Positions 1-10,019 of a stretch of DNA of 64,000 nucleotides are shown piece by piece. A program made the position numbers and the translations under genes. Where the stretch lies: contig CAICTM010000007.1 of NCBI GenBank assembly GCA_903772945.1, positions 207,707 through 271,706 on the forward strand, in the 5' to 3' direction. Origin of the DNA: Seminavis robusta (Eukaryota > Bacillariophyta > Bacillariophyceae > Naviculales > Naviculaceae). Numbering within the stretch: position 1 is the first letter of the stretch; every line of letters starts with the position of its first letter. Below the pieces are notes generated by a model. The model searched no databases. It was not told the origin of the DNA and worked only from the letters and a program-made list of their open reading frames with translations.

Positions 1-1022
1 ACTGACTCCAGTTGTTCTTGGACTTGAGTGGGCGACTCCAAAATGTTCGGACCATCGTTATCAGAATCAACAGAAGAGGTAATGTTCAGGCTGGAAACGT
101 CAATCTCTTGATCTGCCTCCAATGCTGCACGGAGCATGACGGCAAACGAAGCAATGGCAGTGACCAGGACAACTGAAACCATCACCAAGAAGGATCCCGT
201 GCTGCGGTACCGTCGCACTCGGCGATCCCAATCTTGTGAGTCCCCCTCTTGTCCACCACTGCTGTGCAGGGTACAGCACGTGCAGGCAGCCAGGGACCAA
301 ATCGTGTTGTCGTAAATGGAATGAATGAGCGCTCCAACGGTCCAAAGAACAATGTTGCCCGTGGTGACACTGATGCTGGATACCGTGTCGTCGAGATCGC
401 TGTTCAATCCGGTCCTTGTCAAGTTGGTTTCGAATTCAAACACCGACATTTCAAACGTCTCGTCTTGATCTGTAAACACAAACAGCAAAAAGATGATGTT
501 GGTCAATGCCAAACCAAACAGCATGCTCCCCAGTAAGGTGACAACTCGAATCTTCCAGCTCAGCGGATGAAAACGGTGGTGCAGGCAAATGCCAAAGATG
601 GGATGATTATTCGTAAGGTACTGCCACATGTCTTGTCTCCAAGTATGATTCTCGGGAAGATGGTACGCATGCATCAAAAGATATGGTACCACCGCATCAC
701 GTTCTTTCCGTTCTTCAGCCGTCAACTGATCCCGTTGGCAACAACAGCACTTGCCATTGTCCCCAGCTCCATCATCATCATCATCCTCGCTTTCACAGTC
801 CAAGACGGCGCCGACATTCTCGATTTCGCGGTCCAAAACGGCGTCGACATCCTCGAGGTCTTCCACGTTTTCCCAGTCTGCAGTTTCTTCGTGAGTCTCC
901 CTTGCCCCCAATTCAAAGACCGACATGTCAGCCGTCATTTCTATATCTTCGCAAGAAAGATCCCTCCTCAGCTGTGTCGCGGACTCGCTCAACATGGCTG
1001 CACGTGGATCGTGATCTGTCAT
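1..1022 (-). CDS. Multi-pass membrane protein, partial (C-terminus beyond left edge)
   Basis: The frame is open from an ATG at 1022 to the window edge, about 340 codons, with an in-frame TAG a few codons upstream of that ATG, so the start is well set. The first ~150 residues are acidic and cytosolic-looking, with a run of Asp near residue 85 and a CCC cluster just after. Hydrophobic helices follow at roughly residues 157-183, 220-245 and 274-296, and the last visible part is acidic and Ser-rich. The segment before helix 1 (WRQDMWQYLTNNHP) resembles, from memory, an uncharacterised membrane family of diatoms. The function is not known to me. The next gene to the right is an LRR protein on the same strand, 2.5 kb away. 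Confidence 0.75.
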   Translation of the reverse strand, partial: MTDHDPRAAMLSESATQLRRDLSCEDIEMTADMSVFELGARETHEETADWENVEDLEDVDAVLDREIENVGAVLDCESEDDDDDGAGDNGKCCCCQRDQLTAEERKERDAVVPYLLMHAYHLPENHTWRQDMWQYLTNNHPIFGICLHHRFHPLSWKIRVVTLLGSMLFGLALTNIIFLLFVFTDQDETFEMSVFEFETNLTRTGLNSDLDDTVSSISVTTGNIVLWTVGALIHSIYDNTIWSLAACTCCTLHSSGGQEGDSQDWDRRVRRYRSTGSFLVMVSVVLVTAIASFAVMLRAALEADQEIDVSSLNITSSVDSDNDGPNILESPTQVQEQLES

Positions 1023-3566
1023 TCTAGGATTGCTGATCTGCTAGCGAGGCACAGAGTTCCGTTGTTTGTTTGTTTGCTAGCTTGTCAAAGCGACGCTATC
1101 TTTCTCTATAAGCAAATTCCTCTGCCATCCAGCATCCTGGTATACTGGTACCTCCGTGCGAATTGAGCCAGTAACGCGAGTTCAAAATTTGATAGCCAAA
1201 TCTTTCCTTTGAAACTCGACCCACAAAGTAAATTTGGTTGTCGTGGCCTCCCTTGGTGTCAAAAAGAACAGTCACCGGGCCAGCCAAATGGGTGGGCTCG
1301 CTTGCGATTGAGATTGAGATTGAGATTGAGACACACTTGGAAAGCCCGAGCTGCTGCCTTTTTGTTTTGTGGGAAAAGGGATGGCGGAGGTCACCTGCAT
1401 TATCGTCACTGTTCGAATGGCATTCAACCCGTAGATCCATTGACTGGAAGAACATGTGTGGGAAGATCATGTTAATGCAGACTGATGCAACCAGGGGCAA
1501 GTCCTGTGCCAACTTTTTCTCTTCTCTTGCTCGGGAAGAGCTCTTCAGTACTATGGCAAACTAACTCAGAGTTTCTACTTGGCTTCATTCTACGGTCAAG
1601 GGTCGTGTACCATCTACAGCAATTAATCGACCCAGTTTTTTAGGTCGGGGGAAACAGTAGTGGAATAATCGACCCAGTTCTGGTACCGATAACGGGGTCT
1701 GGGCAAGCTAGCCAGCAGTCTTTCTTGAACTCCTGAAGTCTAAACAGCATAAATTATTTCCCCAGCTGCTTCACTCTTCACTCTATCCTCACTAACAAAG
1801 TTCGAGTATCCTAGTTGTCCTTTCTCTCAACATTGTCCAGAAAAGACCTGGCATTCTCAAGTGTGACATCGACTGTGAATACCTGCCTGTCAACGTTCTC
1901 TCACAAGCTTGTTTCCGGCCAAGCCATCCAAGCAAAATGTACAACAGCACCCGAGCTTCTTCTGTCACTCGTAGCGCCACCAGATGAATCCAAGCCAAGC
2001 GTTGGGAAGGCCAGAGCCTGAACGTGTGGATTACAAAGCTTTCGTTTCCTGTGGATTTGACTGCGAGAGCAAGCATTTCGAGGAAGAATCCAAATGCGAC
2101 GAAGACAAACAGCAGGAGACCGCAGCTGCAATGCCGCGTCTACTAGTCCAGGTAGAAAACCAGGGAACTAAGCGGCCTACATGGAGAGACCAGAGTGAAA
2201 CATGTGAGAGGGTAAGAAAAGTCATTTCTAGACAGAAAGAAAAGAGAGTACCTCATCCTCTGCAAACAAGCACCTAAGGGGAACCAAGAGGGACACCCCC
2301 GGACAAGGACGACTGCAGCAGGGAGACGAGAACCTGCAGACAAGCACAGCCGTGTGGCAAAGATAAGGATGATTCAAAGCACAGCAAGAGCACACGGATC
2401 AAGAGTAGAAGGATGAACGCTAGGGGCAGCCAGTCGTGCTCTCTTTCATCAAGGCGAAGCCATTCAAAGTCTCCACGAGACGCCCCTGTGATCCTTCGAC
2501 ACAGGAAGAAATGAAAACATCGGCGCCAAAGGCATCCGGCTTGCGTCGTACTAGCACAAGGGCAAAACTAAGCCAGAGATGACGACTTGTACTCCGTTTC
2601 TTCATCACTATGCAAAGAGTCTGCTTCCTCGAATCAAAGGCGACCAAAGAGAAACAAAAAGCAACCGAGGCACGATCCTCCGAGAGGAAAAGCCAATAGT
2701 GATGTTGGTCACACCAGCCAGGTCGATGACAGAATGGAAAGGAATGCAGCGAAGCTGCGGGTGCGGCGGAGCCCGCCACGAAATTGTTCGTCGGATGTAT
2801 CTTCGTACGCTGAAGGACCCAGGAGACCACTACCAAAGACGAAAGGGGTTTCTAAGGAAGATCAAAATCCACCTTGGAACAAATGAAGCTCTTAAGAACG
2901 CGATATGCTCCAGCAACAGGCTGAAACGTTGCGAGCCAGTACACTGTCCAGAACACGCAGGAAGAAAGCCAACAGGTGGATCGGTGCTCAGACCATGTGT
3001 CTGATATGGCTACCGGCAGCACTGCTAGTTCACACGATTCCAGCAGAATCTCGTTCTCTGCCTTCGAACTGTGGGAGGAAGCAGTACAGTAGCCTCATGC
3101 AGCGGCAAAAACGCCTCCCAGTGCTAGCGAGTAAGCTCAAGCCTTGGTCTGAATTTGGAATCGATTTCCATTCAAGACGGATGTCATGCCGAGAAAACTG
3201 GAAGCGGACTCGAACAGCAACTGGAGCAACTTATTGGGAGGGAGAAGAGAACAGTCGCACCACGGGCAGGATAGAGAGCCGCATGTCGAAAATGCATCTT
3301 TTCAATCGTCATACCTCATGAAAAGAAACCAATAAGTAGGAATAGTAAACGATCAAGTCGAGTCGTCGACTCGATGAACTAGCTAGTACCAGCTTTTGAT
3401 CATTGCTGCTTCAGTATGTTCGTCCAATCGCTGGGGTGCGGACATCAATTCCCGATCGTCAGGCTAGAGCGGATCTTATCTGTCCGCCAAACTCCAGCCG
3501 GTAATGTGCTCAACCCACCTCCTCCGGTCGATGATCCTGAACATGGATCACCGACGAGTCCGATAT
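1023..3566. other. Spacer without a supported gene
   Basis: Only short ORFs occur here. The longer ones (minus 2420-2836, plus 2579-3004 and 2905-3321) show no domain, signal peptide or repeat that I recognise, and they overlap on both strands. A degenerate old gene cannot be excluded. The palindromic stretch around 3355-3385 (GTCGAGTCGTCGACTCGA followed by CTAGCTAG) is typical of the spacers in this window. Confidence 0.5.
1304..1330. repeat. (ATTGAG)n microsatellite
   Basis: About four perfect copies of the hexamer ATTGAG in tandem in the spacer left of LRR-A. Confidence 0.85.
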
Positions 3567-6500
3567 TTAGGAACAAGTACATGAACTACACGAGCATATC
3601 ACCTTGTCACAGTCTACTCTCAAGTCTGTCAAGCCAGGGCAAAGGCTGGTAGGGACGCTGCCGGCAAGATCTGTGTCATACAGCCACAAACGAGACAATC
3701 TTGTCAAGTCACCGAGCTCCTCTGGAAGGGAGCCAGTCAAAAGCGTCAAATGCACAAAGAGCGCCGTCAGCTTTGTCAGCGTTCCGATTCCGGACGGAAT
3801 CATGCCAGTGAAAATGTTTCCTCCCAAGCCTAGATAGGTGAGTTCCTGAAGGGCTGTGAGGTTTGGGATCGTGCCTGAGAATTCATTGTCGAACAAGTCC
3901 AAGCGCGTCAATGCTGTCAGTGCTCCAATTTCTGCCGGCAAGGTTCCTGTGATTTGATTATACCCCAAATCCAAGTTTGAGGTTGTGGCGATATCATAAA
4001 TTGTGCCAAACAAGGTGACAGATTGACTGCTCGAAATGTCGGGGTTGATGGGTGGAGTAGGCGAAGGATCATCAGGGACTACCCCATTACATGCACAGAG
4101 GGAGCAAGCACAAAACACCTCGGAACAATCAACCCTCAAAAAGGTCAGGCCTGTGAATTCGCACAGCTCCGATGGAACGGTCCCCGTTAGCATGTTTCCA
4201 TCCAAACCGACCGCTCTTAGAGCAGTCAGTTGACCAAGCTCACTGGGAACTGGGCCTGTTAACTGGTTCACTCGCAGGCCCAACGTAGTCAGAGCATTCA
4301 GCAGTCCTACTTCAGTAGGGATAGTGCCTGACATGCCCTCACCACCAAGCTCCAGAAGAACTAAATTGGTCAACAAACCAATATTGGATGGAATGGGTCC
4401 TGGTGTTACAGATGAAGATCGACCGATCTGAGTGGTTTCACTGATGCTGTATATCTCATCCCAGAGCTCCACAGAACCAGCAGGTGTGGGAATCGGTGGA
4501 CCAGCAGGTGCGGGATTGGGTTCTACTGCTTCTATGTCATCGCAGCAGGTAACTTCAAAGCAATCAGCATCCAAGCGTCCTGCCAGCTGCAAGCCTGGAA
4601 TTGAACAGACTTCAATTGGAACACTGCCTGATAACTGGTTGCTCTGCAACCTGAATCGTGTCAATGCCGTCAAGTCACCAAGCTCCTCAGGGATTGTACC
4701 GGTAAGTTGATTTTCATACAAGTACAACTCCCTCAATAGAGTGCAAAGACCAAGTTCACTCGGAATGGTTCCTGAGACCGCATTGCGGCTGATTGTAAAG
4801 AGTGCCAGGTCGGTCATCCTGCCAAGCTCGCTTGGCAATGCATTGTCAATGTTATTGGAGGTGAGGCTCAGGTGAGCCATCCTTGTCAATCGCCCCATTT
4901 CAGTTGGCAAGGAACCACTCAATTCATTTGCATAAAGCAGTAGCCTTGCCAGGCTAGTCATCAACCCAATTTCGGACGGAATCTCTCCAGTCAGGTCATT
5001 TGAGTCCAGCTCCAACGTTGTCAAAGAAGTTAGAAGCCCGATTTCAGATGGCATCGATCCATCCAGATTGCGGCTGCTGAGGTCAATAACAGTAGCGCTA
5101 GTGTCGAAAGTGGTCCCAAACAAGTCAATGGTGCCAGGGGAATCTGAGGATATAGCATCACAGCAAACCACCTCACTGCAATCAAGGACCACATTCAAAT
5201 CTGGCAAACTGCAGACAGCATCTGGTGCAGTCCCTGTGAGGTCATTTCCCCATAGAGAGAGATATGTCATAAGGGTCAGCTCGCCAAGCTCCACAGGGAC
5301 TGTGCCCGTGAGAAAGTTGGAGCTCAGAGTCAAGCTTCTCATGGCTGTCATTAACCCGAGCTCTGGCGGAATAGTTCCACTGATTTGGTTGTTGTACAAG
5401 CTCAAACTAGACAGCACTGTCAGCCTGGCAAACTCTGTAATGATTGTGCCAGTCAGTTCATTGGACCAGAGGTCCATGTAGGTCAGGGCCGTCAGCAAAC
5501 CAAGCTCTGTCGGCAGAGGTCCAGTCAAGTCGTTGGAATACAAGACCAAGCTTCCAAGGGCTGTCAACATCCCAATCTCTGGTGGGATTGTGCCAGTAAG
5601 ACCACTACTTGACAGGGAAAGGGAGGTGGTTGAGCTTATGCTGTAGGACTCATCAAACAGAAAGACATTAGCCGGGGTTTGGGATGGTGGCAGAGCAACA
5701 TCATTACAACAAACAACTTCAGTACAATCAAGACTGAAATGGCTCAGACCCTGAAGTGCACACACGGCGGTTGGCAATGTCCCTGTGAATAGGTTGTCTC
5801 GTAGGCTCAAGTATGTCAATGCTGTCAACAATCCCAACTCGGAGGGAATACTTCCGGTCAACAAGTTTATACTCAAGATCATGGAACGCAGAGCAGTCAG
5901 AAGGCCAATCTCAGTTGGCAGCGTCCCACTCAGTGAATTCCCCCCCATGTGCCAGAGCTCCAAGGATGTCAGCAAGCCAACTTCAGTTGGGATGGCGCCT
6001 TGGACCGAATCATTTGTACGGAAGATGTATCTGGTTGAACTTATGCTGTATGTCTCGCCCCAGAGCTCAACAGAACCTGCAAGTGCAGGATTGGGTTCTG
6101 CCGGTTCTGCTGGTTCTGCTGGTTCTAACTCATCACAACAGGTCACCTCAAAGCAATCAGCTTCTGGTCCCAGTGGACCAAGACCTGGTATAGAGCAAAC
6201 ACCAGTGGGAACCGTTCCCGTAAGATCGTTGTCCTGCAGCTCAAGGTTTTCCAACTTGGTCAGCTCCCCGAGCGCTGCAGGGATTGAGCCTGAGAACCGA
6301 TTCTGGTATAAGAATAGTGATGTCAACTCTGTCATTAGGCCAAGCTCACTCGGAAGCTGCCCTGACAAGTTGTTTCTGCTGATGCCAAAGAAAACCATGT
6401 CATCAAGCATGCCAATTTCTGTTGGGAGCTTCCCACTGATGTCGTTCAGGCCCAAGTTCAAGTAGGTCAATGCCGTCAAAAGACCAATATCTGTCGGGAC

Positions 6501-8735
6501 AGACCCAGAAAGGTTTGAGCTGAAAAGGTAAATTCGTGTGGTCGAGCTTGTGCTGAATGTGCTTCCAAAGAGTTCCACACTACCAGGAGTAGGCAATGGA
6601 GCACTCTCTTGCTCGTCGCAACACACAATTTCATCACAGTCAGCCAAGAAAGTAGTCAAGCCTGCAAGTGCACAGGCCTCTGGTGGCACAGTTCCCGTCA
6701 GTTCTGTCTCCCAGAGTGCCAGAAATGACAGCTCAGTCAACAATCCCAACTCGGAGGGAATACTTCCGGTCAACAAGTTTTCACTCAAGATTACAGAACG
6801 CAGAGCAGTCAAAAGGCCAATTTCTGTTGGCAGAGTGCCCGATAGTTCATTGTTTCCCATGTGCCAGACTTCCAAGGATGTCACCAATCCAACTTCGGTT
6901 GGAATGGTTCCACTGATGAAATCGGAAGAACGAAAGATGTGTGTTGTGGTACTGGAGCTGTATATCTCTCCCCAGAGCTCCACAGAGCCATCAGGAGTTG
7001 GACCGGTTTCAATCTCAATGTCATCGCAACAGGTCACCTCAAAACAATCAGCCATGAAGTTCAGATCTTCTATGTCACAAATACCAGCAGGAACTGTGCC
7101 TGTCAACCTGTTGTCTTGAAGCTGTAGCCAGCCCAGGGCTGTCAGTTCCTCAAACTCTTCTGGAATGGTACCGGCGAAGTCATTTTCGTACAGATAGAGC
7201 TGATTAAGGTTTGTCAACAAGCCGAGCTCACTAGGTAGTTGCCCTGACAGCTGATTACGACTGACACTCAAGAATGTCATGCTGGTCAGCATGCCAATCT
7301 CGGTGGGCAGCGGGCCTGTTATAGAATTCACTTGCAACTCTAATCGTCGGAGCTCTGTCAGCAAGCCAATCTCTGTCGGAAGGGTTCCTGTAAGCCCACG
7401 CGAAGTTCTTGTGATGCCCGTGGTGGAACTGATAATATATGTCTCTCCAAAAAGGTTGACAGAGCCTGGGGATGCCATATCAACGGCATCACAGCATGTC
7501 AACTGGAGGCAATCCACGGACAGCGTAATCAAGTCAAGCTCGCAGACAGATGATGGTATAGAGCCAGTCAAGAAATCGTTATCGTCCAGGTAGAAAAAGT
7601 CCAATGAAACCATGTTGCCCAGTTCTTCCGGCAACGACCCAGAGAAATTATTGTCTTCAATCCACAATGAGCTTAATGATGTAAGCAGTCCAAATTCACT
7701 TGGGACAGACCCTGAGAGTTGGTTGTCCCAAAAACTTGCAAAATTGAGATCTGAGAGAAGTCCTATCTCTGTCGGCACTGTACCAGACAAGGCATTGGGA
7801 CCTAGATCCAAGAATGTGAGTGCCGTCATGGTTCCAATCTCACTGGGAACTGGGCCCGTGATTTCGTTGTCACCTAGATTCACATAATTCAATGCAGTCA
7901 GCCAAGCAATCTCTGTTGGAATGGTCTCTGCTGCAATACCACCAAAGCCCACACTGAGTGTTGTGGTGGAGCTAGTGTCATAGTCTGTCCCGAACAGATT
8001 CACTGTCGGAGGGATTGGCGCTGCTGCTGATGCCGGAGGAATAGTAGGGGGAGTTGGCGGTGGTGTTTCGACAGCTACCACATCAATGAATCCATCTGAA
8101 TCCACAAATAGATAGACCGTGGTTGGCTGTGCCTCCGCCAAGTCTCCCTTGAGGCTCCAAATCATGCTGTCATCTTGGGCCTCGATGGAAACCCATCCAT
8201 TGCCATATTCACAGCACAGCCCATCACCATTTGTGTCCCAGATAGAGAATCGATAGAACGTATCATTTTCCAAGTTGGAAATTGGATAAGTCTCCAGTTG
8301 CCCAGCTTGACGACCGTCGTAGGCAGAACCAAAATAATACCAAATGGTGGTCCATTCATCCAAGAATGGCTGTGGCTTTCCTTCCGCCATGGCTTCTTCA
8401 GAATCCACCGTTGGGTCCATGGTGGAGCTATTTTCGTATTTTTCAAAAATCCACTCAATTTCATTCGGGTAGTCATCGTACTGAATGTTGACCGTGAGCG
8501 ACGGATCGGAGGGAAGTTCGTCACACGTCTCTCCGACGCAGCAAGCTCCGGCCACACAGGCCAACTTGCGGCGAAGAGCTTCGGCCCTAGCGACATCAGG
8601 ATCGTCATATTCGTCATATGTCTCAGTACCGGTACCGGTACTGGTATCAGTATCAATATCAATAGCAGCAGCTGCTTGACAAGGGCCCAGGCTCACAAGA
8701 GCCAGTGCATGTAGCACGATCAGAAAGCTCTTCAT
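3567..8735 (-). CDS. Giant secreted leucine-rich-repeat protein (LRR-A), nine LRR modules, intronless
   Basis: The protein has 1722 residues from a single exon. An N-terminal signal peptide (MKSFLIVLHALALVSLG) is followed by a low-complexity DTDTSTGTGTE stretch encoded by a microsatellite. Next comes a Cys-containing N-terminal domain (about residues 60-225) with ACCVGETCDELP and GDGLCCEYGNGW motifs. Nine modules then run to the stop. Each opens with G(S/T)V-L(F/W)-x-YS-x-STT, carries 3-6 plant-type LRRs (LTGxIPxExGxLTxLxxLxLxxN), and ends with a Cys cap (VC...DCxEVxCCD). Approximate module starts are 8005, 7465, 6990, 6590, 6085, 5680, 5140, 4490 and 4030. Pro/Glu-rich linkers separate some modules. 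No membrane span, kinase or GPI signal is visible, so it is probably extracellular or wall-bound. It shares near-identical modules with LRR-B in inverted orientation. The ligand is unknown. Confidence 0.95.
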   Translation of the reverse strand: MKSFLIVLHALALVSLGPCQAAAAIDIDTDTSTGTGTETYDEYDDPDVARAEALRRKLACVAGACCVGETCDELPSDPSLTVNIQYDDYPNEIEWIFEKYENSSTMDPTVDSEEAMAEGKPQPFLDEWTTIWYYFGSAYDGRQAGQLETYPISNLENDTFYRFSIWDTNGDGLCCEYGNGWVSIEAQDDSMIWSLKGDLAEAQPTTVYLFVDSDGFIDVVAVETPPPTPPTIPPASAAAPIPPTVNLFGTDYDTSSTTTLSVGFGGIAAETIPTEIAWLTALNYVNLGDNEITGPVPSEIGTMTALTFLDLGPNALSGTVPTEIGLLSDLNFASFWDNQLSGSVPSEFGLLTSLSSLWIEDNNFSGSLPEELGNMVSLDFFYLDDNDFLTGSIPSSVCELDLITLSVDCLQLTCCDAVDMASPGSVNLFGETYIISSTTGITRTSRGLTGTLPTEIGLLTELRRLELQVNSITGPLPTEIGMLTSMTFLSVSRNQLSGQLPSELGLLTNLNQLYLYENDFAGTIPEEFEELTALGWLQLQDNRLTGTVPAGICDIEDLNFMADCFEVTCCDDIEIETGPTPDGSVELWGEIYSSSTTTHIFRSSDFISGTIPTEVGLVTSLEVWHMGNNELSGTLPTEIGLLTALRSVILSENLLTGSIPSELGLLTELSFLALWETELTGTVPPEACALAGLTTFLADCDEIVCCDEQESAPLPTPGSVELFGSTFSTSSTTRIYLFSSNLSGSVPTDIGLLTALTYLNLGLNDISGKLPTEIGMLDDMVFFGISRNNLSGQLPSELGLMTELTSLFLYQNRFSGSIPAALGELTKLENLELQDNDLTGTVPTGVCSIPGLGPLGPEADCFEVTCCDELEPAEPAEPAEPNPALAGSVELWGETYSISSTRYIFRTNDSVQGAIPTEVGLLTSLELWHMGGNSLSGTLPTEIGLLTALRSMILSINLLTGSIPSELGLLTALTYLSLRDNLFTGTLPTAVCALQGLSHFSLDCTEVVCCNDVALPPSQTPANVFLFDESYSISSTTSLSLSSSGLTGTIPPEIGMLTALGSLVLYSNDLTGPLPTELGLLTALTYMDLWSNELTGTIITEFARLTVLSSLSLYNNQISGTIPPELGLMTAMRSLTLSSNFLTGTVPVELGELTLMTYLSLWGNDLTGTAPDAVCSLPDLNVVLDCSEVVCCDAISSDSPGTIDLFGTTFDTSATVIDLSSRNLDGSMPSEIGLLTSLTTLELDSNDLTGEIPSEIGLMTSLARLLLYANELSGSLPTEMGRLTRMAHLSLTSNNIDNALPSELGRMTDLALFTISRNAVSGTIPSELGLCTLLRELYLYENQLTGTIPEELGDLTALTRFRLQSNQLSGSVPIEVCSIPGLQLAGRLDADCFEVTCCDDIEAVEPNPAPAGPPIPTPAGSVELWDEIYSISETTQIGRSSSVTPGPIPSNIGLLTNLVLLELGGEGMSGTIPTEVGLLNALTTLGLRVNQLTGPVPSELGQLTALRAVGLDGNMLTGTVPSELCEFTGLTFLRVDCSEVFCACSLCACNGVVPDDPSPTPPINPDISSSQSVTLFGTIYDIATTSNLDLGYNQITGTLPAEIGALTALTRLDLFDNEFSGTIPNLTALQELTYLGLGGNIFTGMIPSGIGTLTKLTALFVHLTLLTGSLPEELGDLTRLSRLWLYDTDLAGSVPTSLCPGLTDLRVDCDKVICSCSSCTCS
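8626..8664 (-). repeat. In-frame GTACCG/GATATT-type microsatellite coding for DTDTSTGTGTE
   Basis: A degenerate hexamer tract (GTACCG changing to GTATCA and AATATC) lies inside LRR-A just after its signal peptide and is translated as alternating D-T, then T-G dipeptides. The same GTACCG unit is common in the non-coding spacers of this window. Confidence 0.8.
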
Positions 8736-10019
8736 CTCGGTACTGGTACAGTATTATACCATAAGGTAGCTTCTCTCTTTCTCTAACGCTAGATAGCTAG
8801 CTAGTACCGTAGCTAACCTTGACACCAACAAACTATGTATGGTTGGCCTCTCTCTTTTGGGGTTCGATGCTACGCTGCACTACTTCAGCTGTCGGCTATA
8901 TCTGATGTGGCCGTTCTCAAGAACGTTAGAACTTCAAAAGTGACTTTGCGGTTGCACGTGTGAATTTTTGTCTTTCTCAGATTCTGTCGTGGATATTACT
9001 GGATCTTTCGCATAAATCTAATTCATCAGAAAGCCTGCGAGACGATTGGAAGTCCCGGATGGTACCAGGTATCATATCTTCGGCGTTCTTTTCCCCACGA
9101 ACAAATTGAAGTTACGTTTCGTTGAAGAACATCCAATGCGAGAGATAGAGCAAGGCCGAAAATACCCCTGACTCAATGCCAATTTCGCCAGGCGATCTAT
9201 CCTTATGAATAAAATGCTGCCGATGAGGTTCCCGAATGATGGAGCCAAAGCTCAAACAGGTTCGTGGTTTCATAATATATATGTCATAGCGCAGATGCAA
9301 CGACATGCCTGTAGGCTAGCTTCACATCCCCAGAATTGCTTCACCTGCAATATCTGACTCACTCGACTGATTCACTCGCACCGTATCCGTACCGGTACCA
9401 TACTACATGTAGCTATCTAGCAGCTACGGTGGAGCGGGTGAATTGCAGGTACCCCGCAATAATGCATCTTGGAGACACCCGTGACACCGTGAAATGGAAC
9501 CACACATCCTTGCTTTGACGTGACGGTACATGTACAGCTTATCTACCGTAAATTTACAGTACTGGTACAGTTGTACAGGATATATTGACACGTAAGGAAT
9601 ATGTGATTCATTTCTATCGTACTGTAGTAGCTAGGCATCAAATTCAGCAACATTGGTCGCAAGCTTTTTCTTGGACGCACTTCGTAGCATGCTATCCACA
9701 GTTTGTGGTTCGTCGGCTGTTTACCCCTCTTTGTACCGGTGGTACCACTATTAATAGGACGACCCATGGTTCGACCACTGCCCGCTCGACTCAGCATCGA
9801 GAATCCAGGCCATGATGTACGATTTCGAGTCGACGACGGTGCACTCGTATGACGCAAACGCTGCTGCTGCTCGATATCGTGCAAGCCATGATCATTGTCG
9901 ACATTGGCGTCGTGTGGATGCCCGCTGTATCCAGCCCGAAACGATTCCACGAGCACAAGTCGAAGAGCCGACGTCGACGACATGAACCGCCTTCCACTCG
10001 CCAGTAGTAGTTGTGAACC
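8736..10019. other. Spacer between LRR-A and the broken GPCR gene
   Basis: This contains the promoter side of LRR-A and the 3' side of the GPCR pseudogene. No gene is supported. It carries TACCGGTA at 9390-9397, TACATGTA at 9404-9411 and GTACATGTAC near 9528. Confidence 0.5.

Noticed and set aside
2420-3321. Overlapping 100-140 codon ORFs on both strands left of LRR-A
   Set aside because: No signal peptide, domain, repeat or coherent codon pattern, and both strands are equally open.
4036-7887. Long ORFs antisense to LRR-A (for example 5785-6465 and 6538-7119)
   Set aside because: They are mirror frames of a repetitive LRR coding region, share its repeat period and carry no independent domain.
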